The notes under the pieces are model-generated. The model did no database searches and was not told the DNA's origin. It saw only the letters and a program-made list of their open reading frames with translations. The translations under genes and the position numbers were made by a program. DNA of 64,000 nucleotides, from contig CAIYVZ010000022.1 in NCBI GenBank assembly GCA_903929755.1, positions 17,844 to 81,843 of the forward strand, written 5' to 3'. The stretch comes from an uncultured Acidobacteriia bacterium (lineage in GTDB: Bacteria > Acidobacteriota > Terriglobia > Bryobacterales > Bryobacteraceae). How positions within the stretch are numbered: the stretch's first letter is position 1; each line of letters starts with the position of its first letter. Positions 46,475-55,400 of the stretch are shown piece by piece.

Positions 46475-46492
46475 GCGGCACTTGAACGTACT
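46449..46492 (+). terminator. Rho-independent terminator overlapping the esterase stop codon
   Basis: A perfect 15-bp inverted repeat (AGTACGTTCAAGTGC and its complement) encloses an inner GCTTA/TAAGC match around the stop region, followed by GTTTATTTCTATTT. The left arm encodes the last residues (KYVQVL) of the esterase, so coding and termination signals are superimposed. Confidence 0.85.
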
Positions 46493-46547
46493 GTTTATTT
46501 CTATTTCAATTCGGGGGGATTTGCTTTAGATTAAGAAGTAGCTACTA

Positions 46548-47009
46548 ATGCATGCACTCTTAACAGATACGTGGATCTCATCCTCCGCTACTCTGGACTT
46601 TCAATCCGTCGCCCGAGTTTTGCTGGCCGATGATGATTTAGCGTCAAGACTGACGATCAAGACAATTCTTTCCACGGCCGGATACGCCGTAGATGGCGCG
46701 GCGACGGCAAGTGAGGCCATCGGCCGACTTGACGAAAACGAGTACCAGTTGGTACTGGCCGACCTGCAATCGGGGCCCGAAGACGCAGGTGACCGGTTGC
46801 TGGCTTATGCTCGACAGAAGGCCTACCGCCCTGCCACCGCACTGATTTCTTCGAGGATGTCGGAGCTGGAACCGGGGTTTGAAGGGGAAACGGAAAGCGT
46901 TGTCAGTGTTGCCGACGACAATATCTCACACCTTCTGGAACGAGTAGCGGATCTTATTAGCCACCGCGCAGATCGCCGAATGCTGCGGGCGACCGGCGCG
47001 GCCAGTTAA
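46548..47009 (+). CDS. Stand-alone receiver-domain protein, degenerate
   Basis: 153 residues. RVLLADDDLASRLTIKTIL has the acidic pocket (D28-D30) of response regulators and D72 in VLADLQSG is the phosphoacceptor. The switch Ser is in TALISSR. The invariant Lys of the KP motif is missing: the matching region reads VVSVADDNISHLLERV. There is no output domain. It may be phosphorylated abnormally or act as a non-catalytic partner. The first ~20 residues may not be translated, as no strong ribosome site supports the first ATG. Confidence 0.72.
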   Translation: MHALLTDTWISSSATLDFQSVARVLLADDDLASRLTIKTILSTAGYAVDGAATASEAIGRLDENEYQLVLADLQSGPEDAGDRLLAYARQKAYRPATALISSRMSELEPGFEGETESVVSVADDNISHLLERVADLISHRADRRMLRATGAAS

Positions 47010-47018
47010 CTCTTTGAT

Positions 47019-48182
47019 TTAACGGTAGGTCATTTGCCCCGGCAGAATGGTTGCCGGGGTGAGCGGGGTAGTGGTGCGGAAGAAGCCTTCGGAGGTGAGG
47101 CGGCGATACACATCGCCAGCGACGCCGGAAGCAAGCGGTCCGATTGAGGGACGTCCGCCGGTGAGCATCACAACAACCACCAATTTGCGTCCATTACCTT
47201 CGTGGAACGAACCGAACCAACCGAGGTGTGTTTTGCCTTCACTACAGGTGCCGGTTTTGCCGAAAATCTCTTCTTCCTGTTTGGCGCGGCGGGCGGTGCC
47301 AAACTCGACGGCTCCACGCATCCCGGGTTTTACATCCGGAATCAGGCGACCGATATCAAGCCGACGCTTAATCTGCGGCTGGAAGTTATGGACTTCTTCC
47401 TGGCTTTTCGGGTACTGCAGCCAGTAAAGCGTACCGCCGTTGGCGAGGGCGGTCATAACACCGGCCAGTTCCAGCGGCGTCTGTGAGATTTCTTCACCAA
47501 AGCTTGTCAGCATACCCATGCCACCGTTCTTGGGCGGCGCGGGCGGGAAGTAGCCGGCATGTTCACCGACGATTCCGAGGCCAGCCTTTTCGCCATACCC
47601 GAAGAGATGGGTGTAGTAGCTTACCTTTTCGTAGCCAAGCTTGATGCCCAAGTTCGCGAAGTAGTAGTTGCTGGAGAATGCAATTGCGTCAGTCAGGTCA
47701 GGCGAGCCTTTCCGGAAGAACTTGATGGGGTTAATGCGTTCCACCAGGCCTTCTTTCAGGCCCGCGATAGCGACCGGGATCTTGATGGTGGAGCAGGGCT
47801 GGAAGCCGCCGCCCAGCGCAAGATGCTGGTTCACCATGCTGAGAACGCGACCGCTTTCCGGATCCACCACCACGACGGCACCATTCAACGGCCCGAGCGC
47901 CTCGACAGCAGCCCGGCGAACGATGGGGTCTTCACCCTCAAACACGTCTCCAACGGTGGAATCCTTGTAGGTAGGTTCGTCCCAGGTTTGGACCCAGACG
48001 CGGCGTTTCTTTGCCGTAGCCGTCGCGGGCACGGCCCTGGGGGCAGCTTTCGTAATGACTTTGACTACGGCAGCTTTTTTGGTGGTTTTCCTTTTAGGGG
48101 TAACCGCAAAGGCGCTGGTCGTCAAGCCAACGGCGAGAGCCGTAGCGGTGAGCCGCGATACGAAATTAGATGTTAGTTTCAT
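47019..48182 (-). CDS. Penicillin-binding transpeptidase-domain protein
   Basis: About 387 residues from ATG 48182 (MKLTSNFVSRLTATALAVGLTTSAFA, a signal peptide); ATG 48200 is an alternative. All three active-site motifs are present: STIK, SSN (AFSSNYYFANLG) and KTG (IFGKTGTCSEG). There is no glycosyltransferase or PASTA domain. A Lys/Ala-rich linker follows the signal peptide. It resembles the transpeptidase domain of class B PBPs and class D beta-lactamase relatives, acting on periplasmic peptidoglycan. Confidence 0.85.
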   Translation of the reverse strand: MKLTSNFVSRLTATALAVGLTTSAFAVTPKRKTTKKAAVVKVITKAAPRAVPATATAKKRRVWVQTWDEPTYKDSTVGDVFEGEDPIVRRAAVEALGPLNGAVVVVDPESGRVLSMVNQHLALGGGFQPCSTIKIPVAIAGLKEGLVERINPIKFFRKGSPDLTDAIAFSSNYYFANLGIKLGYEKVSYYTHLFGYGEKAGLGIVGEHAGYFPPAPPKNGGMGMLTSFGEEISQTPLELAGVMTALANGGTLYWLQYPKSQEEVHNFQPQIKRRLDIGRLIPDVKPGMRGAVEFGTARRAKQEEEIFGKTGTCSEGKTHLGWFGSFHEGNGRKLVVVVMLTGGRPSIGPLASGVAGDVYRRLTSEGFFRTTTPLTPATILPGQMTYR

Positions 48183-48331
48183 CCACACCGAATTGTTCAT
48201 TCGAATCCTGGACGCGAAAGATAGCCAGAGCAAAAGCCCGGGGAGCAACCGGACACCTTATTGTCCTCCCAATCGCTCACCGGGGTCAATCAACTCCAGC
48301 ATTTTTCGCCACGCTACTTATATCGGCAGTT

Positions 48332-49081
48332 TTACGCTGCGGTCCAGCCCCCGTCTATGGGAAATACGCCGCCGTTCACAAAACCTGCCTGATCGGAGCA
48401 GAGGTACAGGGCCATGTAGGCGATTTCGTCAGGCTTGCCGAGGCGTCCGACGGGCTGGCGTTGGTTCAGCTCGGTGCGGATCTTCTCTTTCTCGTGGCTG
48501 TGGTACTTCTCGATGTAGCCGGCGACGAACGGGGTGTCAACCGTGCCTGGCGCGATGCAGTTCACGCGGATTTCGGTGGGGTAATCGACGGCGAGCTGTT
48601 TCGTCATGGCGACGACCGCGCCCTTTGTGCCGCAGTAAGCGAAGCGGCGCTTTACACCGACGACACCGGCGACCGATCCGAGGTTCACGATGGAACCGTG
48701 CGCGGCCTTCAGCAGCGGCATACAGAACTTCGTGACCAGGTAGAGGCCACGGACGTTGACGCGGAAGATCCGATCAAAGTCGTCTGCTTCGGTCTCTTCC
48801 ACGCCGCCAACCAGGCCGATACCAGCGTTGTTGATCAGAATGTCCAGGTGTTCGATTTCGCCAATGCCGGCACGGGTGGCGGCTTCGTCGGTGATGTCGA
48901 AGACCTTGTAAGTCGCTCCGGGGAGCTCGGCGGCGAGCGCTGCGGCCCGCGATTCATTAATGTCGACGATAATTACTTTTGCGCCGGCTTCGGTGAAGAT
49001 CCGCGAAGTTTGCTCGCCGATACCGCTCGCGCCGCCTGTTACCAGGGCTGTTTTACCATCAATTCGGAAAGGTGTAGCCAT
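48332..49081 (-). CDS. Short-chain dehydrogenase/reductase
   Basis: 249 residues, classical SDR. Cofactor motif TGGASGIG (residues 15-22), an Asp after the second strand (IIVDIN) that favours NAD(H), NNAG, the catalytic Ser in NLGSVAGV and the catalytic YxxxK in YCGTK. The C-terminus FVNGGVFPIDGGWTA is standard. Length is typical. The substrate cannot be read from the sequence; closest general type is 3-hydroxyacyl or sugar/alcohol SDRs. Its ATG lies only three bases from the start of the divergent glycosylase gene. Confidence 0.88.
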   Translation of the reverse strand: MATPFRIDGKTALVTGGASGIGEQTSRIFTEAGAKVIIVDINESRAAALAAELPGATYKVFDITDEAATRAGIGEIEHLDILINNAGIGLVGGVEETEADDFDRIFRVNVRGLYLVTKFCMPLLKAAHGSIVNLGSVAGVVGVKRRFAYCGTKGAVVAMTKQLAVDYPTEIRVNCIAPGTVDTPFVAGYIEKYHSHEKEKIRTELNQRQPVGRLGKPDEIAYMALYLCSDQAGFVNGGVFPIDGGWTAA

Positions 49082-49084
49082 CGC

Positions 49085-49771
49085 GTGAATTGTAGCAATG
49101 AGGGGCAGTCCGGGCTGGCAGCGCTGAATCAGAAAATCGTGGCCTGCAAGAGGTGCCCCCGGTTAATCACGCATTGCGAAGAGGTGGCGCGGGTGAAGCG
49201 GCGGGCTTATCTGGACTGGGAGTATTGGGGCAAGCCGGTGCCTTCGTTTGGTGATCCGGAAGCCCGGTTGCTGATTGTTGGCCTGGCCCCGGGGGCTCAC
49301 GGGGCGAATCGGACCGGGCGGATGTTTACGGGGGATAAGTCCGGAGATTTCCTCTACAAAGCGCTGTATCGGAATGGCTTCGCTTCGCAGCCCGAGAGCC
49401 GCAGTGCGGATGACGGGCTGGTGCTGAAAGACGCGTGGATTACGGCTTCGGCGCACTGTGCGCCACCGGACAACAAGCCCGTGCAGGATGAACTGATGAA
49501 CTGCCGCCGCTGGTTTAAGCGGGAACTTAAGCTGCTGAAGAACATCAAAATCGTGGTGACGCTGGGCGCAATCGGGCACCACTCCTATCTGGAAGTTCGG
49601 GGTGAGAAGTTTACGACGTTCCCGTTCGGCCACAACCTGCTACACGAGAGGTTGAGGCCTCCGATTATTACGTCGTATCACCCGAGCCAGCAGAATACCT
49701 CGACAGGGCGGCTGACTCAGGAGATGCTGGACGAGGTTTTCGCGCGGGCCGCTGCGCTTATCCGATCCTGA
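49085..49771 (+). CDS. Type 5 uracil-DNA glycosylase (UdgB)
   Basis: About 228 residues from GTG 49085; no ATG lies near the expected start, and the long open frame further upstream is antisense to the SDR gene. Four cysteines for a 4Fe-4S cluster are seen: CKRC (21, 24), AHCAPP and NCRRWF. Active-site blocks are LAPGAHGANRTGRMFTGD and the leucine-loop segment HPSQQNTSTGR, as in family 5 UDGs. It excises uracil and other deaminated bases. The 3' end overlaps the convergent M24 gene by 14 bases. Confidence 0.88.
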   Translation: MNCSNEGQSGLAALNQKIVACKRCPRLITHCEEVARVKRRAYLDWEYWGKPVPSFGDPEARLLIVGLAPGAHGANRTGRMFTGDKSGDFLYKALYRNGFASQPESRSADDGLVLKDAWITASAHCAPPDNKPVQDELMNCRRWFKRELKLLKNIKIVVTLGAIGHHSYLEVRGEKFTTFPFGHNLLHERLRPPIITSYHPSQQNTSTGRLTQEMLDEVFARAAALIRS

Positions 49772-50936
49772 GTAAGGACTTCTGCATCTCGCCGGTAACG
49801 ATGGCTTCGGTGGCCGAGACGAACATGTCGATTTCGCTGCGGACCCCGTAATCCTTGTAATACAGACCGGGTTCGACAGAGAAGAGAGAGCCCGGCAGGA
49901 TACGGCGCACGTCGTGGGTCTCCAGATTATCCATGTTGGCTCCGGTACCGTGGACTTCTTCACCGATGGAGTGGCCGGTTCGGTGGACAAAGTACTCCAC
50001 TTCACCGGCAGCGCGTATGTGGTTTCGGCAGGCGTCATCCACTTCGTAGCCGCAGATGGCGCGTCCGGCGGAAACGGCCGATTTCACGGCTGCGATGGCG
50101 GCATCGCGAGCTCCGGAAACGATTTCGAAGGTCCGGTGGATGTGTTCCGGGGCCTCGCCGACGAAGCCGGTCCAGGTGATGTCGTAGTAGCAGGCTCCGG
50201 GCTGATCGAGCTTGGCCCACATATCGAGCAGGACGAGGTCGCCGGGGCGAATGGGGGAACTGGTTTCCGGGACCGGTTCGTAGTGCGGGTCTCCGGCGTG
50301 GCCGTTTACGCCGACGATGGGGCCGTGATCCGTATAGAGTCCCGCTTTGGCGAATTCGGCGCGAACCCAGTCGGCGACGGCTACTTCACTGACGCCTGTG
50401 GCGAGTCTTGCCGACATAAATTCGAAGGCTCCGGCGCGGACGACATCAGTGCGGCGCCCGGCTTCCATGTGGGATTCGAACTGCGCGGCGCTCAGGCAGG
50501 CTTCGAATTCGCAGATCAATTCAGCGGAGGTGACGACCTCGACGCCATTGGAGCGGACGAGTTCGATGGTGCCGGCATCGACCATCGCGACATAGGGCAC
50601 CGCGCAGAGCGGCGAATACTGCATGGCGATGCGCTTGCAGCCTTTAAGAAGGGTGCCGAGCGTGGCTTGCTGTTCGCTCCAGCTGGAGTACTTGATCTTC
50701 TCGCCGGGAAGCGCGTTCAGCATGCCCGATTCAATACGATGGACCATGCCGACGGGCTCGCCGCTCGCAGGAATCATGTAGTACCAGCGGCGGGTAACGT
50801 GGCTGGCAGGCTGAAAGCCGAGGACCCGGTAGGCGAGGGCGTCGCGCTGGTGGTGGTCGAAAAATAGCCAGCCGTCGAGTTTTTCGCGGCGAAGTGCTTC
50901 CTGAATTCGTTCCAGCGTGGTGGTGTCAAGTGGCAT
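49758..50936 (-). CDS. M24 family metallopeptidase (Xaa-Pro aminopeptidase-like)
   Basis: 392 residues. The N-terminal domain resembles creatinase/prolidase N-domains. The pita-bread C-domain has metal ligands: Asp in LVLLDMWAKL, Asp in YYDITWTG, His in HRTGHSIGEEVHG, Glu in FSVEPGLY and Glu in RSEIDMFV. It cleaves N-terminal residues before Pro or dipeptides. Its start overlaps the DUF167 gene by 11 bases, in the same orientation, so the two are co-translated. Confidence 0.9.
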   Translation of the reverse strand: MPLDTTTLERIQEALRREKLDGWLFFDHHQRDALAYRVLGFQPASHVTRRWYYMIPASGEPVGMVHRIESGMLNALPGEKIKYSSWSEQQATLGTLLKGCKRIAMQYSPLCAVPYVAMVDAGTIELVRSNGVEVVTSAELICEFEACLSAAQFESHMEAGRRTDVVRAGAFEFMSARLATGVSEVAVADWVRAEFAKAGLYTDHGPIVGVNGHAGDPHYEPVPETSSPIRPGDLVLLDMWAKLDQPGACYYDITWTGFVGEAPEHIHRTFEIVSGARDAAIAAVKSAVSAGRAICGYEVDDACRNHIRAAGEVEYFVHRTGHSIGEEVHGTGANMDNLETHDVRRILPGSLFSVEPGLYYKDYGVRSEIDMFVSATEAIVTGEMQKSLLRIG

Positions 50937-51213
50937 GAGAGTCCTCGTTCGACATGAGGATAGCGCGGTTCAGTGAATCGGCGTCTATCCCCTCGATCTC
51001 GATCAGTTTGGTGCTGGAGGTCTGGCCCGAGACGATGGTGACGTTGGTGGGGCGAACTCCGGCGATTTTTGCCAGAAACTTCTGGATGGCGGCGTTGGCT
51101 TTGCCGTCAACCGGGGGCGCGGCGATGCGGAGTTTCCACGATTCACCATAGCGCCCGGCGAAATGGGTTCGTTTGGCTCCGGCGTTAATTTTGAGCGACA
51201 GTCGTGTCTTCAT
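50926..51213 (-). CDS. DUF167 (YggU-family) protein
   Basis: 95 residues. LSLKINAGAKRTHFAG, LRIAAPPVDGKANAAIQKFLAKI, and VTIVSGQTSSTKLIEIEG are the conserved DUF167 blocks. Function unknown; the family is a small alpha/beta protein found widely in bacteria and eukaryotes. It overlaps the upstream ABC ATPase by 29 bases and the downstream M24 gene by 11, so it is in a tightly packed operon. Confidence 0.9.
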   Translation of the reverse strand: MKTRLSLKINAGAKRTHFAGRYGESWKLRIAAPPVDGKANAAIQKFLAKIAGVRPTNVTIVSGQTSSTKLIEIEGIDADSLNRAILMSNEDSHAT

Positions 51214-52432
51214 GGCTCTGGATGCGCCGGAAGTTGATTTGCGAGCGGAGGTCGGTGACGCCGGCGGCGATACGGGGCGAGAGGACGTCGAAGGTGATCA
51301 CGTCGTCGAGCCAGTCGTGGCTGGAGCCGTCGAGGTATTGGGTGGCGGCGGTGATGGTGTATTGGTGTGGGGTGAGCCAGGCGTTGAAGGTGAAGTCGAC
51401 TTCGAGGGCTTCGCCGGGTTCGTATTGGCCAAGGTCAATCTGTTCGATGCGGGTATTGGTCCCGTAGATGTCCATGCCGATGCGATTGCGGACCAGGACG
51501 CCGACCATGGGCGTGGCGCGGTCCTTATTGAAACGGACTTTGATGCGGACGGTGACAGAGTCGCCGCTGGTGATAACGGCGCAGTCGCGGCCCTGTGCAT
51601 CGAGCAGGCGGACGGCGACGATTTCGCTGGTGCCGTCGCCGTGACGGTTCGAGGCCTGGAGGTTTGGAGTCAGGTGCGAGGGGCGGTCTGCCAGATCGAA
51701 GGCCTTCTGGCGTTCCAGCACGACGCCGATGTATTTGTCGATGACGTGCTTCGGTTCGCCCTCGGCCTCCATGCGACCGTTTAGCAGGAAGATGGCGCGG
51801 TGGGAGAGTTGTTTGACGAGGCCAAGGTCGTGGGAAACGAAGAGAACGGTGGTCTTCTTTTCGCGGAGTTCTTCAAATTTGCGGATACAGCGGTTGGCGA
51901 AGACGGCGTCGCCGACGGCGAGGGCTTCATCGACGATAAGGATCTCGGGATTGACGTGGATGGCGGTGGAGAAGGCGAGGCGGACATACATGCCGCTGGA
52001 ATACTCTTTAACGGGACGGTCGATGTAATCGCCGATTTCGGCGAAAGCTTCGATCGCCTTCATGTGACTGAGCATCTCGGCGCGCGAGATACCAAGGATC
52101 TCGCCGTTGATGAGGACGTTTTCGCGGCCCGTGAAGTCGGGGTTGAAACCGGCGCCAAGTTCGAGGAGAGCTGCCAGGCGCCCACGGGTGACGACGCGGC
52201 CGGTGGTGGGCCGGAGGATTCCCGCAATGATCTGGAGGAGGGTACTCTTGCCACAACCGTTCGGGCCCACGAGACTGACTATCTCGCCGCGTTCGACGGA
52301 GAATGAGATATCCCGCAGGGCCCAGAAATCGGTGTGGAGGGGTTTGCTTTGAAACGGATTTAGCTCCCGAATCCGGTCGAACGGAGACCGGTAGAGGCGG
52401 TAGAGCTTCGAGACATTTTGAACCAGCAGCAA
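51185..52432 (-). CDS. Polysaccharide ABC transporter ATPase, Wzt-like
   Basis: 415 residues. The N-terminal ~230 residues are an ABC ATPase: Walker A GPNGCGKSTLL, signature YSSGMYVRLAFS, Walker B ILIVDEALAVGD and the H-loop VSHD. The C-terminal ~150 residues form the beta-sandwich Wzt C-terminal domain that reads the terminus of O-antigen. It would energise export of an undecaprenyl-linked polymer with a Wzm permease, but none is in the window. Start is TTG (or CTG), with only a weak ribosome site, 21 bases after the stop of the phage tail-tip gene on the same strand. Confidence 0.88.
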   Translation of the reverse strand: MLLVQNVSKLYRLYRSPFDRIRELNPFQSKPLHTDFWALRDISFSVERGEIVSLVGPNGCGKSTLLQIIAGILRPTTGRVVTRGRLAALLELGAGFNPDFTGRENVLINGEILGISRAEMLSHMKAIEAFAEIGDYIDRPVKEYSSGMYVRLAFSTAIHVNPEILIVDEALAVGDAVFANRCIRKFEELREKKTTVLFVSHDLGLVKQLSHRAIFLLNGRMEAEGEPKHVIDKYIGVVLERQKAFDLADRPSHLTPNLQASNRHGDGTSEIVAVRLLDAQGRDCAVITSGDSVTVRIKVRFNKDRATPMVGVLVRNRIGMDIYGTNTRIEQIDLGQYEPGEALEVDFTFNAWLTPHQYTITAATQYLDGSSHDWLDDVITFDVLSPRIAAGVTDLRSQINFRRIQSHEDTTVAQN

Positions 52433-52453
52433 GGCTCTAGTTTAGCGAGAAGG

Positions 52454-55400
52454 CTACAGGCGAATGATCAGCGTCAGATCGCTGCCCGGCGATGTCGTGC
52501 CCACGCCCGCGACATCCAGGCTCAACTGGTCGCCCGCGTGCAGCGCAGGAAGGCCAAAACCACTTACGGACGGAGAGGTGGTAAGGGCCGGATCGAACTG
52601 GACGGTCGCCCAGGGCGTGCCGTTCAGATTCAGTTGTAACGTAACGCCAGCGCCTGTCGAAGGCGCGCCCAGGATGCCGTAGATATCCCGAATCGAACGG
52701 TCCGTATCCACAATGACGAAGGGGGCGGCATTCGTCTGAATTGCCAGATACCCGGCAACCTGGAATGTGTACTGGCCGCCGGAGAACGTCCTTAGTCCCA
52801 GCTCAATCGTTTCCGTGTAGGTATTGAAGGCCGAGGGGCCATTGCCAATGGCGTTCGTCAGGAACAGTTCCACCGTCGCCAGGCGACAGTTCGGTAGTTC
52901 GACAGTGGATTTCCAATCGCCGCTGACCGGACTGCCGAAGAAGTTCTTCACAAAAGGAACGATCACCACCTTTTCTTTTAGGATCCAGACCTGGGTTCCG
53001 GTGTTATGCGCCGCGGCGGTAGTGGTATGGAGGCCCCTTACGACCGTCGCCAAGGTGCCGGAGACCGATGTGACACGAACCACCTCGTGTTCCATCTGCA
53101 GCAGCGAGCCGACCTCAACAGCCGAGCCGAGCGCGAGAGTAGTGGCGGTTGCCGTTACTCCCGATGAAAGCGACAAAGGAACTGCCCCGCGGACTTCATC
53201 GTAATAATTGAACCGGTACGTGCCGGCGATCACCCCCCGAGTATTCACCAGGTGAAGGAAAGCCACTGAGCCAAGTTCGAGAACCCCTGCGCGTGATGGT
53301 GCCGCCGCAACACCAAACAGCGGAGCAGGCGGGACGTCTGAATCGGCGAGAAGCCCCCCGGACTGGCCTATTGTCCAGCGAGTCAGCGGAGAAATCTGGT
53401 AGGCGGCTTCTTCATCTTTGCCGCTTGCCGCGCGTGCCGAGATCTGAACGGTTGCGCCCAGCCGTTCGGGTATCGAGACGGACACAGGACTGGTCTCTCC
53501 ATGTGCGCCCGCCCTCCAGGAACTCTCAGAAACAGCAAAAAAACTAGTTGCATCGGGCGCAGGTAAGAGCGCGGCGTCCAGGGTGAAATTGTGCGCATCG
53601 TTGGCGACGATCAGCCTCTCCTGACCGGCCCCGGAACCCCTGGTGATCCGCAGCGTTGCACCCTTATAACGGTCAGTCGTCATGCTGAGAATGGCATTGC
53701 CGACGACGGAAGCGCCGTGCGTCGAGGCGGTGGTTTCTGGTATGAATTCCCAGCGCCAGTAGACGTTCACATGGTCGAAGTGCGGATCGGGTGGCAGAAT
53801 TGGCAGCAGTGCCGTGCCGGTATCGGTAAAGCTGTTTGCGGGGGCATGGTTTGTCGCAATACGGAAGAGTCTCTGTGGATCGGGCCCGCGGTAGACATTG
53901 AAGCCCGTTGCCGCGGGGGGGAGGGAAATGTCGCTAATCGCGACGGCCCACGTATTTGCCCCGGACCCGGTGCGGGCCTGGATCACAAAGGACAGGGGCC
54001 CTTCGCCGCCGGAGCTGTCGATCGCGCTAATCGAGTAGTAGCTTGTGGTTGCTGCGGGCAGTGAGCCGCCAGTTGCAACCACTGTGGGTACCAGGCCCAC
54101 CAGCGGAGAAGGCAACAGGCTGCGTGTCCCGCTGGGTACCCCGAAGCTGGCCGACAGTTCCACGTTTGCCGAACCATCACTGGCTGAAACTTCGGTTTCG
54201 GCGATTCCCAACTGAAGGTCGCCGTTCGAGTTGCTGACGGTGCCACAGACGGGGGAGGGAAGTCCCGCACCCTGGGTGGCCTGCCAGCCGCGTCCGCCAG
54301 CCAACGTGGTGGCGTCATCGGAATACCACGCGTCATCATGAGCCTGCGCCGCGATGGTTGCGGTGCGGAAGCTATCGCCTGGAATAATTCGAATCACACG
54401 AAACGGTGCCCGCGTCAGGTTCTCTTTGGGGTAAGTTACCGTGATCAGGTCACCGGGCATCAAGCCAAGGGCTTTCGCGCTTGTCTGGAATTCAATGAAC
54501 CGATTACCCGCAATGCCCCGATTCAGCGCCAGCAGCAGGCAGCGCGCGGCCTGGGAGAAACTCGAAATTCCGACGCCATCATAGCCGGCCGCCACCTCCT
54601 GACCACAAAGATCGGCATCGTCCCCATTGGAAAGCGACAAGCTGTCCTGTTGGTACTGGTTGAAGCTGTCCTGAAATTCGACCGACAGCCGGTTTGGCGT
54701 ATCCTGCGCCTGTTTTGCAGACATACGGACACTGGAGCTTCCGTCGCTTAACCTGGCTATCGAAGACGGTCCAAATTCATACGCGGGCCAGCCGCCGTTG
54801 AAGGTACTGGTCGCGTTGCTTCCTTCTGCCTTCGTTGCGTGTTGCTGTGCAAAGGTATTCTCAATCCGCGCCGCCAGCTTGCCGGATGGCGCGAGAACCA
54901 AAAAGATCCGCGAGGAGTTACGCAGAGAACGAATAACATCCCCCGCACTTCGCCGCTGTTTGAGCGCAAAGTTGCATTGAAAACGGGGAATGAAAGTTGC
55001 GCCACCTACCGGATCATTGGCCGGGATCAACTCCCCGGCGACTGCGGCAGCCTGAGCAAAGCTCGGCAGCTCAATCTCATCCAGACTGTAGCCGCTTCGT
55101 CGGAGGATATCAAGCAGTACCCACGCTGGGTTGTCGGAAAAGACCTCGCCCTGTGAGGTGCCGGAGAGATCGAACTGTTCGAGGCGCAGGCCCTGCACCA
55201 GAACCCGCACGTTCGGCAGACTTGTACCGTCGCTTATACGATTTGGTACAACCACCGCCAGATAGGCCATGCTGCCGTACGGGTCGCCCAGCGCCACGCC
55301 CCTGCCATCGGAAAAATTCGGATCCTGGTGCCCCTCGCGTGTGCCGGTATTGATGAAGTTGTACCAGCCGGAGGCTGTCATGTTCGTTCCAGAAATCCCC

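Noticed and set aside
48170..49084. Long plus-strand frame upstream of and in phase with UdgB
   Set aside because: This part is antisense to the SDR gene and shows no UdgB-like sequence. Known type 5 glycosylases start just before the CKRC motif.
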